A DNA stretch of 64,000 nucleotides from CAZQKE01 sp964593865 (GCA_964593865.1 CAZQKE010000031.1:1-64000), one strand, 5' to 3'. Shown: positions 34,764-43,529, counted from the stretch's first letter. Numbers and translations are program-made. The notes: generated from the sequence alone by a model not told the origin.

Positions 34764-35585
34764 TTATCGCTCCTCCTCCGGTTCTTCTTCTTGATATTCC
34801 TCTTCTTCAAACTCAAATTCGCCGGAGCGTAGTTTAGCCAGGGTGGCTTCACCCAGGTATTTTTCGTCCTCGGCGACTTCTTGGTCGGCCTGCAACGCCT
34901 CGCGGATTTGTTGTCCTTCTAGAACGGCGTCGGCAATGTAATCTACGATCAGTTTGATGGCGCGGATGGCATCATCGTTGGCCGGGATCACCAGGTCTAC
35001 CGGGTCGGGATCGCAGTTGGTGTCCACCATGGCGATCACGGGGATTTTGAGGATGTTGCCTTCTTTGACGGCAATGGCCTCGCGACGCACATCTACAACA
35101 AAGAGCAGGTCGGGCAAGCGGGTCATGTTTTTCAGACCACCCAATCGCCGGTTCAATTTGGCGATGAGTTGCTCCAGTTTGAGGGCTTCTTTTTTGGTCA
35201 GCCGTTCAAAGTCCCCTGCTTCGCGGCGTTGTTCCAGTTCCAGAAGGTAGCTGATCCGCTGCCGGATGGTCTGCCAGTTGGTCAGCGTGCCGCCCAGCCA
35301 ACGTTGATTGACGTAGGGCATGTTGCACCGTATGGCCGCGTTGGCCAGGTTCTCTTGGGCCTGTTTTTTGGTGCCGACAAAGATGATGGTTCCCCCTTCT
35401 GCGACGGTATCGCGCACCAGGTTGTAGGCTTGTTCCAGGCGGACGATGGTCTGTTGTAGGTCAATGATGTGGATGCCGTTCCGTTCGGTAAAGATGAACG
35501 GTTTCATTTTGGGGTTCCAGCGTTGGGTACGGTGGCCGAAATGCACTCCCGCTTCCAGGAGTGCTTTCATGGTAATGTGGGACAT
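34764..35585 (-). CDS. rpsB: 30S ribosomal protein S2
   Basis: 273 residues from ATG 35585 (MSHITMKALLEAGVHFGHRT), chosen because AGGAGG lies seven bases upstream; an in-frame extension reaching into the promoter is rejected. S2 landmarks: GVHFGHRTQRWNPKM, GTKKQAQENLANAA, RLPDLLFVVDVRREAIAVKE, VIPANDDAIRAIKL. The last 20 residues are very acidic (EFEFEEEEYQEEEPEEER). First gene of the translation/lipid cluster. Confidence 0.96.
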   Translation of the reverse strand: MSHITMKALLEAGVHFGHRTQRWNPKMKPFIFTERNGIHIIDLQQTIVRLEQAYNLVRDTVAEGGTIIFVGTKKQAQENLANAAIRCNMPYVNQRWLGGTLTNWQTIRQRISYLLELEQRREAGDFERLTKKEALKLEQLIAKLNRRLGGLKNMTRLPDLLFVVDVRREAIAVKEGNILKIPVIAMVDTNCDPDPVDLVIPANDDAIRAIKLIVDYIADAVLEGQQIREALQADQEVAEDEKYLGEATLAKLRSGEFEFEEEEYQEEEPEEER

Positions 35586-35692
35586 GGGTTTTCCTCCTGT
35601 TTCTGTTTTTCCTCCACCCCCTTCGCCCCGGTTGGGAACCGACGCCGCCTTTAGGTCGGCACCCCCCTTCCGGTCTGAGGGTGTGTGAGATT

Positions 35693-35720
35693 CTCCGGGC
35701 GGGCCGTCTCCCGCCCGGAG
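35693..35720 (-). promoter_or_regulatory. 5'-terminal stem-loop of the rpsB leader
   Basis: A perfect 11-bp GC-rich stem (CTCCGGGCGGG / CCCGCCCGGAG) with 6-nt loop lies immediately downstream of the predicted rpsB start point, so it would form the 5' end of a leader of about 130 nt. It could stabilise the mRNA or be part of S2 autoregulation; not demonstrated. Confidence 0.45.
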
Positions 35721-35724
35721 CGGA

Positions 35725-35753
35725 AGTATAGCATAGACCGGGGCATTGCGCAA
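35725..35753 (-). promoter_or_regulatory. Promoter of the rpsB operon
   Basis: TTGCGC (35753-35748), 17-nt spacer, TATACT (35730-35725) on the minus strand. The transcript start is predicted near 35718, giving a leader of about 130 nt. Confidence 0.65.
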
Positions 35754-35801
35754 ATCGTCTTAACGCTTCCGCCGGGGGTTTACCTTTTGTCGGGGAATGG
35801 G

Positions 35802-36995
35802 CTATTTTCCGTTGAGTAGGTATTCAACGGCCCGTTGTAGTTGTGGGTCCCGCCCCTGGGCGCGGTCGTCGTCGGTGGGGATCACGACCAGGTCGGGTGT
35901 CAGGCCCTGGCCGTGGATCTGGTGGCGATTGGGGGTCAGCCATTTGGCCGATGTGATATGGACGGATGAGCCATCGCTCAGGTCAAAGACCGATTGGACC
36001 GAGCCTTTGCCAAAGGTCTGTTCGCCGATGAGGATGGCCCGTTGGTGATCCTGCAGCGCACCGGCGACGATCTCGGATGCGCTGGCCGTGCCGCCGTCCA
36101 CCAAGAGGACCAGAGGGCCTTCGGTGTAGCTCCCCCGCCGGGAAGCAGAAAAGGTCCTTTCGTCTTTGCCCTTTTCCTGTTGGTAGACAATGACGCCTCC
36201 GTTCAGAAACTCGCTGGCGACATCTAGGGCGGCGACGAACAAGCCGCCGCCGTTGCCCCGCAGGTCTACGATGAGGCGGGTCATGCCTTGCTCCTTTAGG
36301 TCTTGGATGGCTTCTTTGAGTTCTTTGGCCGTGCGCTCGCTAAAGAGCATGATACGAATGTAGCCTATGCCTTCGCCCTCTTCCAGCATGTGCCATGTGA
36401 CGGAAGGGGACGGGATTTCCTGGCGGGTGATTTCGACTTGGACGGGATCTGCGACGCCTTCACGTCGCAGAGTCAAGCGGACGACGGTCCCTACTTCGCC
36501 GCGGATCAGGTTCACCACATCGTCTACCGTCGTTGCGGGGGTGATCGCGGTGTCATCTACTTTGAGTAGGATGTCGCCTTTTTGGACACCGGCCTGGGCG
36601 GCCGGCAGGTCTGTCATTGGTTCTAGGCGGATGTTGCCCTCTGGATCCTGGTAGATGTAGGCTCCGATGCCGCCGAATCGACCGCTCAGGTCTTCTTTTT
36701 CTCGCTGGCGCGGCTGGGGTTCCAGGAAGATGGTGTAGGGGTCGTCCAGCGTTGCCAGTGCGCCCCGAATGGCACCCCATACAACCTCGTGCATAGGGGG
36801 GATGTCGCCCAAAAAGCTCTCTTCAACGTGATGCCACGCCTCCCAAAAGATGCCGAAGGCCGTTGCTTCCTCGTTGTCGGCCGTTTGATCGTGCATCAAC
36901 CACCAGGTAAAACCGACGCCCGCTGCAAACGCGCCGATGACCATGGTGGTAATTAACAGGGCCAAAAGGATTGTGCCGATAACCCGGTTTCTCAT
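35802..36995 (-). CDS. C-terminal processing peptidase, S41 family
   Basis: 397 residues from ATG 36995 (MRNRVIGTILLALL). N-terminal membrane anchor (about 5-28), a CTPA N-terminal helical region, PDZ domain (about 100-190, GGIGAYIYQDPEGNIRLEPM) and the S41 serine protease core: catalytic Ser in GGTASASEIVAGAL near 305 and Lys in GEQTFGKGSVQ near 329. It acts outside the membrane on proteins or wall-associated substrates. Its ATG overlaps the stop of the MBL gene by 4 bp, so translation is coupled. Confidence 0.92.
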   Translation of the reverse strand: MRNRVIGTILLALLITTMVIGAFAAGVGFTWWLMHDQTADNEEATAFGIFWEAWHHVEESFLGDIPPMHEVVWGAIRGALATLDDPYTIFLEPQPRQREKEDLSGRFGGIGAYIYQDPEGNIRLEPMTDLPAAQAGVQKGDILLKVDDTAITPATTVDDVVNLIRGEVGTVVRLTLRREGVADPVQVEITRQEIPSPSVTWHMLEEGEGIGYIRIMLFSERTAKELKEAIQDLKEQGMTRLIVDLRGNGGGLFVAALDVASEFLNGGVIVYQQEKGKDERTFSASRRGSYTEGPLVLLVDGGTASASEIVAGALQDHQRAILIGEQTFGKGSVQSVFDLSDGSSVHITSAKWLTPNRHQIHGQGLTPDLVVIPTDDDRAQGRDPQLQRAVEYLLNGK

Positions 36996-37786
36996 TTTGT
37001 TTTCGCCGTTTGTTCCTGTTTTTGGATGGTAATCTGCTCCCCCGGTTGGAGGATGTGGACGTGGGTCGTCGGCGCCAGGTGTTGAGCGTGGTTGGCAAAG
37101 GTATACGGCGGGATGCTCATGTGAGGGACCGAGTCCCAGAATAGGTTGGGGCCGGGCAGTCGTAGAGAGCCCCAGTGGATGGGGATGGCGATGCGGGGCC
37201 GGAGCCGTTGCAACGCCTGGGCTGCCGTCAGCGGTGTGAGGTGGCCCGCGCCGAGGCGGTGGCTGTAGCCCCATACCGGCAGGAGGGCAACGTCCAAATC
37301 AAACTGTTCGCCGATCTCGCGCATTTCGGCAAAGAGGTCGGTATCTCCGGCAAAATAGAAGGCAAGTTGGTTGCGCATCACGTAGCTCAGACAGGCGGAC
37401 ATGGGGCGCGGAATTGAGAAGGCGTTGGCATGGTTGGCCGGAAGGGCGACGATCTCAACATCGCCGATACGCACCGTATCCCCTTCGACTACTTCTTGGA
37501 CCTCAACACCGGCCCAGCGTTTCAGGTAACGACCGCTGCCTTTGGGCGCGATGACGGTGGTCGTGGCAGCAAGTTTGCGCAGAGAGGGCAGATCGGTATG
37601 GTCGTAATGCAGGTGAGAGAGCAGGATCACATCCGGCGGGCATTCAGGTAGCAGCTTGGGTACGGGGTTGCGACCGTGCCGCCGCAAAAAGAGGACACGG
37701 TTCCGCAGGATGGGATCGGTCAGGAGGCAAACCCCTCCCATGTCTACCAAGACGGTTGCATGGCCGATGTAGCTGATCTGTGCCAA
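36992..37786 (-). CDS. MBL-fold metallohydrolase (UlaG/NAPE-PLD-like)
   Basis: 264 residues. The metal-binding motif SHLHYDHTDLPSL (HxHxDH) is near 57, then LPANHANAFS near 112, FAGDTDLF near 145 and PIHWGSL near 200. The order and spacing match UlaG/NAPE-PLD-like hydrolases; substrate unknown. Start MAQISYIGHATVLVDMGG is at the first beta-strand. First gene after a perfect promoter and coupled to ctpA. Confidence 0.85.
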   Translation of the reverse strand: MAQISYIGHATVLVDMGGVCLLTDPILRNRVLFLRRHGRNPVPKLLPECPPDVILLSHLHYDHTDLPSLRKLAATTTVIAPKGSGRYLKRWAGVEVQEVVEGDTVRIGDVEIVALPANHANAFSIPRPMSACLSYVMRNQLAFYFAGDTDLFAEMREIGEQFDLDVALLPVWGYSHRLGAGHLTPLTAAQALQRLRPRIAIPIHWGSLRLPGPNLFWDSVPHMSIPPYTFANHAQHLAPTTHVHILQPGEQITIQKQEQTAKTK

Positions 37787-37825
37787 CGCGAAATACCCTT
37801 TCCCTCATGCCTGGTTTCGTTCTGC

Positions 37826-37854
37826 ATTATAGTCCCTTGCGGGGTTCTTGTCAA
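37826..37854 (-). promoter_or_regulatory. Perfect consensus promoter of the MBL-ctpA pair
   Basis: TTGACA (37854-37849), 17-nt spacer, TATAAT (37831-37826) on the minus strand, about 40 nt before the MBL start. No match better than this is seen in the window. Confidence 0.8.
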
Positions 37855-37899
37855 TCCCCCGGCAACAACTCTCAGTATGCAGTATGCAGTATGGATTTT

Positions 37900-38694
37900 G
37901 TAGTATATAACCCAAGTTGCCACCCACAGGAAGCTGACACTGAGGGCGATGATGAAGAACACGACTTTCAGTGCAAAACCTGCTGCGGTGACAGCGCGAA
38001 TGGGCTTGCAACATTGGTTCAAGCAGACTGCCGGAGGTTTCTGTCCTCTTACGGAAGTAATGTTGCAAGAAGCTGGTCCAGGGCGGGAAAGGACGCTTTG
38101 AACTTTTCTTGCGCATGGGCTGCAATGAGATCTGGCAGGCCTCTTGCAGCAGGTCCTCCAAGTAGTAGTTGTTGTAGGCCCGATCGGCATAGACGGTTGA
38201 ATGGGGAGGCAGATCGAAGAGGCCGAGGCCACTGACGTCACCGCAGGAGCCCGGCGCGAGAAAGAACTCGACGGGCCATCCCTCTGCCGTGACCAGCAGA
38301 TGGAGTTTGAGGCTGTAGGAGTAGCGTCGCTTGCCGGGGATGTAGCCCCGATAGGCCTCACCCTGGTAGACCCTGGCCCGCGAGATACAGATGTTGTCAC
38401 AGACAGGAATAGGGAAGGTATCGATACTGTAGATGCAATCTGCATTCAGGTCCTTCCAGACCTCGGCCAGGCAGGCGAAAAGGGTAAGGAACAGGGGCTT
38501 GACATGTTGGAGATGTAGCGGGGTTCAGCAAGCCAACGGCAAGCTTGGGACCGGTTTCCGCCGAAGCAGAAAGCAAGCAGCTACCAAGGCAGTGGTCATG
38601 ACCTCGGCATCGCTCACACGGCACTGAGGATCTTCGTGATGATTCATGGCTTCCAAAAGGAAGAGTATTATGATCAGTTCGTCCATGGATTCCT
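37900..38694 (-). pseudogene. IS982-type transposase remnant
   Basis: Read on the minus strand from ATG 38685 or nearby (MDELIIILFLLEAMNHHEDP), the frame meets a TGA at LPLAC*TPLHL, continues through the DDE-type core (YSIDTFPIPVCDNICISR, AYRGYIPGKRRYSYSLKLHL, TVYADRAYNNYYLEDLL, and RKRTETS), and then needs a frameshift to read PIRAVTAAGFALKVVFFIIA, the usual C-terminal helix of IS982 transposases. One stop and one frameshift make it non-functional. Confidence 0.75.
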
Positions 38695-38784
38695 CCGGCT
38701 TTGGTTGTTAGTTTGGTCGCCTACAACTATAGCCAAGAATCCACGGATTTTCCAGTTTGATTGCCCAAGGTAGCAACTTGGGGT
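37910..38784 (-). mobile_element. Decayed insertion sequence, IS982-like
   Basis: Ends are bounded by imperfect inverted repeats: ACCCAAGTTGCCACC-like at 37909-37924 and its complement GGTAGCAACTTGGGGT at 38769-38784 (14 of 16 match). About 875 bp, within reach of the 0.9-1.1 kb of IS982 elements. No convincing target duplication is seen. A short CAGTATG triplication (37873-37893) adjoins the left end. Confidence 0.7.
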
Positions 38785-38905
38785 GATTGTACCACAGACC
38801 CGAGATTTCGCTTATTCACGTGTCCACTTTCTCGGGGAAAGATCGGTCGTTCTCGCAATCAATACCCTCACCACCCGCACAGCACGGTAATCTTGATCCA
38901 CCTCC

Positions 38906-39754
38906 TCAACCAAGATCATCACTGCTCACAAGGGAAGCGTAAGCATCAATACGTTCAAACAGCCTTACAAACTCATGAACCATTTCACCCTTGGGGTCGT
39001 TAAAGATGAACAAACCCTCTGTATAGTACTCATTATCGTCTGGGTCAAATGCATTAACAACCCAAATCATATATCGGCGATCAATGATTACGAACGTAGC
39101 TGGTGTGAAAGGACGAGACCGTTTTAAGCTCACAAACTCAGGTTGCTTTGTTCCTATTTCAGTCAATTGCTTGTAATGTCTCATCAAAAGAGGATCGTGT
39201 AGATCCGCTAGGTTGCAGTTTGGGGGTATCTGAATAATTCGCTTGAACTTAAATCGATGATGCTCACTGTTCTGAATTTTCCGTAACAAAACGTCGAAAT
39301 ACTTTTGACGCTCGATACTTTGCGCTACAGTGCTATCGAAAGTTAACTCGCTTTCCAGGCGTCTCACAGTACCATAGTTGAGATAAAGAATCTCTCTCTC
39401 TGCCAACCTAACCAGTTTGGAAATTTCTTCATAGGCTCTTTGAGCCTCGCCTTTCCCAACCGACACGAAAGAGAACCGCGCATCGAGGCTCTCCGCGAGA
39501 TCGTTCATTTTAGAATAAGTACTGTCAACACGTTTCAAAGTGCTATTCCAAAACGACATTGAATAAATCGTTACCAACAGAAAAAGAAAACTATTGATAA
39601 AAAAAACGAGATAGACGAGATTTTGCCCTTGAAATAAAGGAGGTGCAAGTGCTTCAATCACAGGTCCGGCAATAATGCCCAATATAGCGGAAGTCACAGA
39701 TAAAGCCACAGACGGCCATGGTTGCCTCTTGAACCAACGCAAAGACGGCTTCAT
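38906..39754 (-). CDS. Membrane protein of unknown function with cytosolic PLD/HKD-like domain
   Basis: 282 residues from ATG 39754 (MKPSLRWFKRQPW), with AGAGGAG eight bases upstream. Two membrane segments (about 16-38 and 46-68) are followed by a coiled region (about 72-110) and a soluble domain of about 170 residues containing EREILYLNYGTVRRLE, then FVIIDRRYMIWVVNAFD. That last stretch resembles the second half of phospholipase D-like/HKD sensor domains, but a full HxKxxxxD motif is not present, so no activity is claimed. Codon and base use is clearly more AT-rich than the neighbours and an IS remnant is adjacent, suggesting recent transfer. Confidence 0.7.
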   Translation of the reverse strand: MKPSLRWFKRQPWPSVALSVTSAILGIIAGPVIEALAPPLFQGQNLVYLVFFINSFLFLLVTIYSMSFWNSTLKRVDSTYSKMNDLAESLDARFSFVSVGKGEAQRAYEEISKLVRLAEREILYLNYGTVRRLESELTFDSTVAQSIERQKYFDVLLRKIQNSEHHRFKFKRIIQIPPNCNLADLHDPLLMRHYKQLTEIGTKQPEFVSLKRSRPFTPATFVIIDRRYMIWVVNAFDPDDNEYYTEGLFIFNDPKGEMVHEFVRLFERIDAYASLVSSDDLG

Positions 39755-39939
39755 TGTCACGACTCCTCTACTGACTTAGACAACGACACGGCAGACAAAC
39801 CACAGCAAAGGACCATCGGGCCAACCCGGTCTCATCCGCAGATCGGAGTGGGAAACACAGGAGCAGCGGACCGAAAGGAGACCAACACTCCGCCGGGGAA
39901 TTCGCCTCCTGAACGCGCTAAACATCACCCAGTAAGCTC

Positions 39940-39968
39940 ATCATAACACGAACCGTTGAAAAAGTCAA
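39940..39968 (-). promoter_or_regulatory. Promoter of the AT-rich membrane gene
   Basis: TTGACT (39968-39963), 17-nt spacer, TATGAT (39945-39940) on the minus strand. It would give a leader of about 180 nt before ATG 39754, whose function is unknown. Confidence 0.55.
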
Positions 39969-40017
39969 ACCCTGCCAATTTCCCATGTACCAATCGGCGG
40001 TCCGTCGGAGTCCGCAA

Positions 40018-40125
40018 GTGAGCCGATCCCCGGCGTACCGCCGAGGATGACAACGCCCGGCGGTTCGCGCCGGGGGGATGCCAAGTCACCCTTTTCGGGC
40101 CTGCGGCCAAGCGTCTGTGGAGGCG
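40018..40125. repeat. Dispersed intergenic element GCCGATCCCCGGC, copy A
   Basis: Within the 574-bp gap 39755-40328. It shares GCCGATCCCCGGCGTACCG, an AGTCACCCTTTTCGGGCC block and a GGCC-GCGT block with elements at 53286-53400 and 63546-63645. It also contains an inserted-looking hairpin CCCGGCG...CGCCGGG. No open frame is convincing here. Confidence 0.5.
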
Positions 40126-40214
40126 AAAGCATCCGCCTCCGACGACCTGCCACCAGGGCGGGTTGAGGCCCGCGTCGGATGACGTTCCGGCGTCCGAGAA
40201 GGGATTGTTGTTAG

Positions 40215-40242
40215 TTGCCAAACGGAAAGAGTGTGGTATAAT
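40215..40242 (+). promoter_or_regulatory. Promoter of the APC-USP transporter gene
   Basis: TTGCCA (40215-40220), 16-nt spacer, TATAAT (40237-40242). The predicted start is near 40249, just before a terminator-like hairpin. Confidence 0.6.
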
Positions 40243-40263
40243 GGCCTTGACAGTCGTCACCTG

Positions 40264-40297
40264 CGCCCTCGGAAAGGGCCGGGGGCGGTGTTTTTTT
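40264..40297 (+). terminator. Terminator-like hairpin in the leader of the transporter gene (possible attenuator)
   Basis: CGCCCTCGG / CCGGGGGCG (9-bp stem with one G-U pair, 6-nt loop) is followed by GTG and seven Ts (40291-40297). It lies between the promoter and ATG 40329, so transcription must read through it. Only about 15 nt precede the stem if the promoter is right. Confidence 0.55.
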
Positions 40298-40328
40298 GTT
40301 ATCGGACCGGGCGACAAGGAGAAGAACC

Positions 40329-42749
40329 ATGTCAACACGCCAAGAGCAAGAGGTCACGCTGGCCCGGACGCTGGGCCTGTTTGACGCGGTGATGATCGGC
40401 GTAGGCGCCATGATCGGCGCGGGGGTTTTCGTCCTAACCGGTATTGCCGCCGGGGAAGCCGGACCGGCGGCGATCATTGCCTTCGCTCTGAACGGTGTCG
40501 TCACCCTGTTCACGGCCTTTAGCTACGCCGAGCTGGCCTCGGCCATCCCGGAAGCGGGTGGAGGGTACTCCTTTGTGCAAAGGGCCATGCCGGGTGCTGT
40601 AGGGTTCCTGGCAGGGTGGATGCTGTGGTTTGCCTATACGGTGGCCTGTGCCCTCTATGCTGTAGGCTTTGGCGGTTATTTCATTGAGCTACTGGGGAGT
40701 TACTGGCCGACGGCATACGACCTGTTGGTGGGGACCTTGGGGCATCGGTGGGCCGTCTCCCTGGTGACCTTCCTCATCAGTGCTTTCTTTATCACCCTCA
40801 ACGTGTTGGGGGCCGATGTGACCGGCAAGGCGGAAAATGTCGTCACCGTGACCAAGATCACCGTCTTGGGCGTGTTTATCGCCTTTGGCTTGGTGGCCCT
40901 CTTTCGGCGGCCCGATGCCTTTTCCGCCTTTTCTCCCATGTTCCCCAAAGGGTTCGGCGGTGTTGTCGTAGCCATGGGGCTGACCTTCATCGCTTTTGAG
41001 GGCTATGACCTGATCGCCACCGTCAGCGAAGAGGTCAGGGACCCGATCAAAAACATCCCCAAAGCTACCTTTATCTCCCTGGCGATTGCGGTGACGATCT
41101 ATCTGCTCATCCTGCTGGTTTCCATCGGTGCGGTAGACCCGACCAAGTTTGAGGTGTACGGCAAGACGGTAGACCAATTGCCCGCCGAAATGGAGATCCA
41201 CGAGCCGGTGGACCCCAACGATCCGGCGATCAACACCTCTTGGGAGGTGTTGGGCATCTACAAAGAGACCGGCATTGTCCGCGCCGCCGAGAATTTCATG
41301 CCCAAGTTCGGCGTGGCCCTTATCGTGTTCGGCGGCCTTTTTTCCACCATGTCGGCTCTGAACGCCAGCGTGTTGGCCTCCTCGCGGGTGGGGTTCAGCA
41401 TGGGCCGGGAACGGATGTTGCCCCCGGCCCTGGGCGCCATCCACCCCAAACGGCGCACACCCCACGTCGCGGTCCTGAGCACCGGCTTGATCATCGTCGC
41501 CATGGCCGTCCTGCTGCCGGTGGAGGTGGTCGGCTCCGGGGCCAGTCTGATGTTCCTCCTCTCCTTCGCCTTGACCAACCTGGCCATGATCATGATCCGG
41601 AAGCGGGAACCGGACCTGCAACGGGGCTACAGAGCACCCCTTTTCCCCTTACTGCCCATCCTGGGCATCGTCTGCAACCTGGGGTTGGCCGTCTACCAAT
41701 TCACCTTCCAACCGATGGCGTGGTATGTGGGCCTGGTTTGGGTGGGGCTGGGTGTGATCGTTTTTGTGGCCTATACCCGCCGCGCCGGAGAGGCCGAAGA
41801 GGCTCTGCCGGTCAAAATCCTCCACGAAGAGCGATTGGTCCCCAAAGAGTACCGAGTTCTCATCCCTCTGGCGAATGAGGAGCAAGCGCGAATGCTGGGC
41901 ATCCTGGGCGCGGCCATCGCCCGCATCCACGACGGTGAGGTATTGGCCTTGCACGTGGTCCGCGTGCCGGTGCAGCTCTCCATCTCCGACGGGCGGATGT
42001 TCCTGCGGGAAGGCAAACCGATCCTGGACGAAGCCATCCGCCAGGCCCGCCAGATGGATGTCCCGGTCCACACCATGATCCGCCTGGACCGCCATATCGG
42101 GCGGGCCATTATCGAGACCGCCCGCGAACGCAAAGTGGACCTGATGATCATGGGTTGGCCGGGACATACCGATAGCCAACACCACGCCTTTGGCAGCGTA
42201 ATCGACCTGGTCGCCGTGGAACCGCCCTGTGACCTGGCCGTCGTCCTCTTCCGAGAAAGACGGGAACCCCGGCGCATCTTGGTTCCGGCTGCTGGAGGAG
42301 CAAACACCCGTTTGGCCATTCGCCTGGCCATTGACCAGGCCCGCAGTTTTGCCCTGCGCAGCGGCCAAGAGGCTGTCGTTACGCTCTTGTATGTCTGCAC
42401 CCCGGCGGACGCCGGCCCCGAAGCGCGGGCCAAGGGGTTTGAACTGATGCGCAACCTGGCGGCGGGCTATGACTACCCCTTGGAAGTGGAGGTGCTGGCC
42501 GCCGATGATGTGGTAGAAAGCATTGTGGCCGAAGCGGCCAATCACGATCTGCTCGTCATCGGCGCGACGGAGGAGCGTCTGTTTGACCAAGTCCTGATGG
42601 GCACGATCCCGGAGCGGGTTGCGTTGCAGGCCCCGGTGACGGTGATGATGGTCAAGCGATACAAAGGGCCGGTGCGCTATTGGCTCCGCCGGAGGCTTTC
42701 CTGGCTCCTGGCCCTGGGTGAAAGGCGCCGCTCCCGGAAGCAAGGGTGA
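40329..42749 (+). CDS. APC-family amino-acid permease with two C-terminal universal stress domains
   Basis: 806 residues from ATG 40329, with AAGGAG upstream. Residues 1-490 carry about 12 membrane segments of the amino acid-polyamine-organocation superfamily (GVGAMIGAGVFVLTGIAAG near 27-45, GFSMGRERMLP near 360). A cytosolic tail holds two UspA-like domains (about 508-650 and 655-800), the second with LLVIGATEERLFDQVLMGTIPERV, close to the ATP-binding G-x2-G-x9-G-S/T pattern. The pairing suggests transport tuned by nucleotide or stress state; substrate is not readable. Confidence 0.88.
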   Translation: MSTRQEQEVTLARTLGLFDAVMIGVGAMIGAGVFVLTGIAAGEAGPAAIIAFALNGVVTLFTAFSYAELASAIPEAGGGYSFVQRAMPGAVGFLAGWMLWFAYTVACALYAVGFGGYFIELLGSYWPTAYDLLVGTLGHRWAVSLVTFLISAFFITLNVLGADVTGKAENVVTVTKITVLGVFIAFGLVALFRRPDAFSAFSPMFPKGFGGVVVAMGLTFIAFEGYDLIATVSEEVRDPIKNIPKATFISLAIAVTIYLLILLVSIGAVDPTKFEVYGKTVDQLPAEMEIHEPVDPNDPAINTSWEVLGIYKETGIVRAAENFMPKFGVALIVFGGLFSTMSALNASVLASSRVGFSMGRERMLPPALGAIHPKRRTPHVAVLSTGLIIVAMAVLLPVEVVGSGASLMFLLSFALTNLAMIMIRKREPDLQRGYRAPLFPLLPILGIVCNLGLAVYQFTFQPMAWYVGLVWVGLGVIVFVAYTRRAGEAEEALPVKILHEERLVPKEYRVLIPLANEEQARMLGILGAAIARIHDGEVLALHVVRVPVQLSISDGRMFLREGKPILDEAIRQARQMDVPVHTMIRLDRHIGRAIIETARERKVDLMIMGWPGHTDSQHHAFGSVIDLVAVEPPCDLAVVLFRERREPRRILVPAAGGANTRLAIRLAIDQARSFALRSGQEAVVTLLYVCTPADAGPEARAKGFELMRNLAAGYDYPLEVEVLAADDVVESIVAEAANHDLLVIGATEERLFDQVLMGTIPERVALQAPVTVMMVKRYKGPVRYWLRRRLSWLLALGERRRSRKQG

Positions 42750-42820
42750 GCGGGGTAGGGCAAGTACATTTAGAGTTTCGCACCGCAGAAAAAGGGCACC
42801 GAGCAAAAGAGGGGGGAACG

Positions 42821-43450
42821 ATGACGGTGATCAACCGACTGGCTTCTGCCTTGGGGAGACGCGATGACGTTCCCAACCAGGAACTTGCCGAAGAATTGGT
42901 GGAACGCAAGGCGGCGGAAGACATCAAAGAGTTGGTCGTCAACCTACGAAACCGTGATCGCAAAATACAGAGCGATTGCATCAAGGTTTTGTACGAAATC
43001 GGCTATCGGGACCCGTCGCTGATAGCCGATTATGTAGACGAGTTTCTCGCGCTCCTGGGCAGCCGGAACAACCGGTTGGTTTGGGGAGGGATGAGCGCCC
43101 TCGCAACTATTGCGGAACATACGGCCCCTGTGCTATACGAGCACAGGGCGGAAATACAAGCAGCGATAGAAAACGGCTCGGTGATCACGGTGGATCGGGG
43201 CATCAAGGTACTGTCCACCGTTGCCGCACAAAAAGACGAGTACCGGACCGAGATTTTCCCCTACCTGCTTGACCATTTGCGCCGTTGCCGTCCAAAGGAT
43301 GTGGCGCGTGATGCGGAAGCAATATCGTCGGCGGTCAGTCGGGAGAACAGAACGGAATTCATCCGGGTCCTAGAAGCAAGACTGCCCGATTTGCAGCCTT
43401 CGCAAGCCAAGAGGGTGAAAAAAGTGCTGACGGCAGCCCAGAGGTTGTAG
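42821..43450 (+). CDS. HEAT-repeat-like soluble protein
   Basis: 209 residues from ATG 42821 (MTVINRLASALGRRDDVPNQ), preceded by a G-rich ribosome binding site; a longer frame starts inside the upstream gene. All-helical, with ARM/HEAT-like repeats (DRKIQSDCIKVLYEIGYRDP, RNNRLVWGGMSALATIAEHT). It likely binds a protein partner. It lies 71 bp after the transporter gene; the gap holds a fragment like the CCGCAG repeat. Function unknown. Confidence 0.7.
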   Translation: MTVINRLASALGRRDDVPNQELAEELVERKAAEDIKELVVNLRNRDRKIQSDCIKVLYEIGYRDPSLIADYVDEFLALLGSRNNRLVWGGMSALATIAEHTAPVLYEHRAEIQAAIENGSVITVDRGIKVLSTVAAQKDEYRTEIFPYLLDHLRRCRPKDVARDAEAISSAVSRENRTEFIRVLEARLPDLQPSQAKRVKKVLTAAQRL

Positions 43451-43496
43451 GGTAGACGGCCGGAATCCTGGAATCCTGATTGCGCAAAATGCAAAT

Positions 43497-43525
43497 TTGC
43501 CAAATCGTCCTGCCTATGCTACAAT
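43497..43525 (+). promoter_or_regulatory. Promoter of the large surface glycosidase-like gene
   Basis: TTGCCA (43497-43502), 17-nt spacer, TACAAT (43520-43525). It gives a leader of about 165 nt. Confidence 0.65.
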
Positions 43526-43529
43526 GCGC

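Noticed and set aside
35586..35753. Extended S2 start upstream of 35585
   Set aside because: The extension would be translated from within the promoter (-35/-10 at 35725-35753) and is not S2-like; AGGAGG supports 35585.
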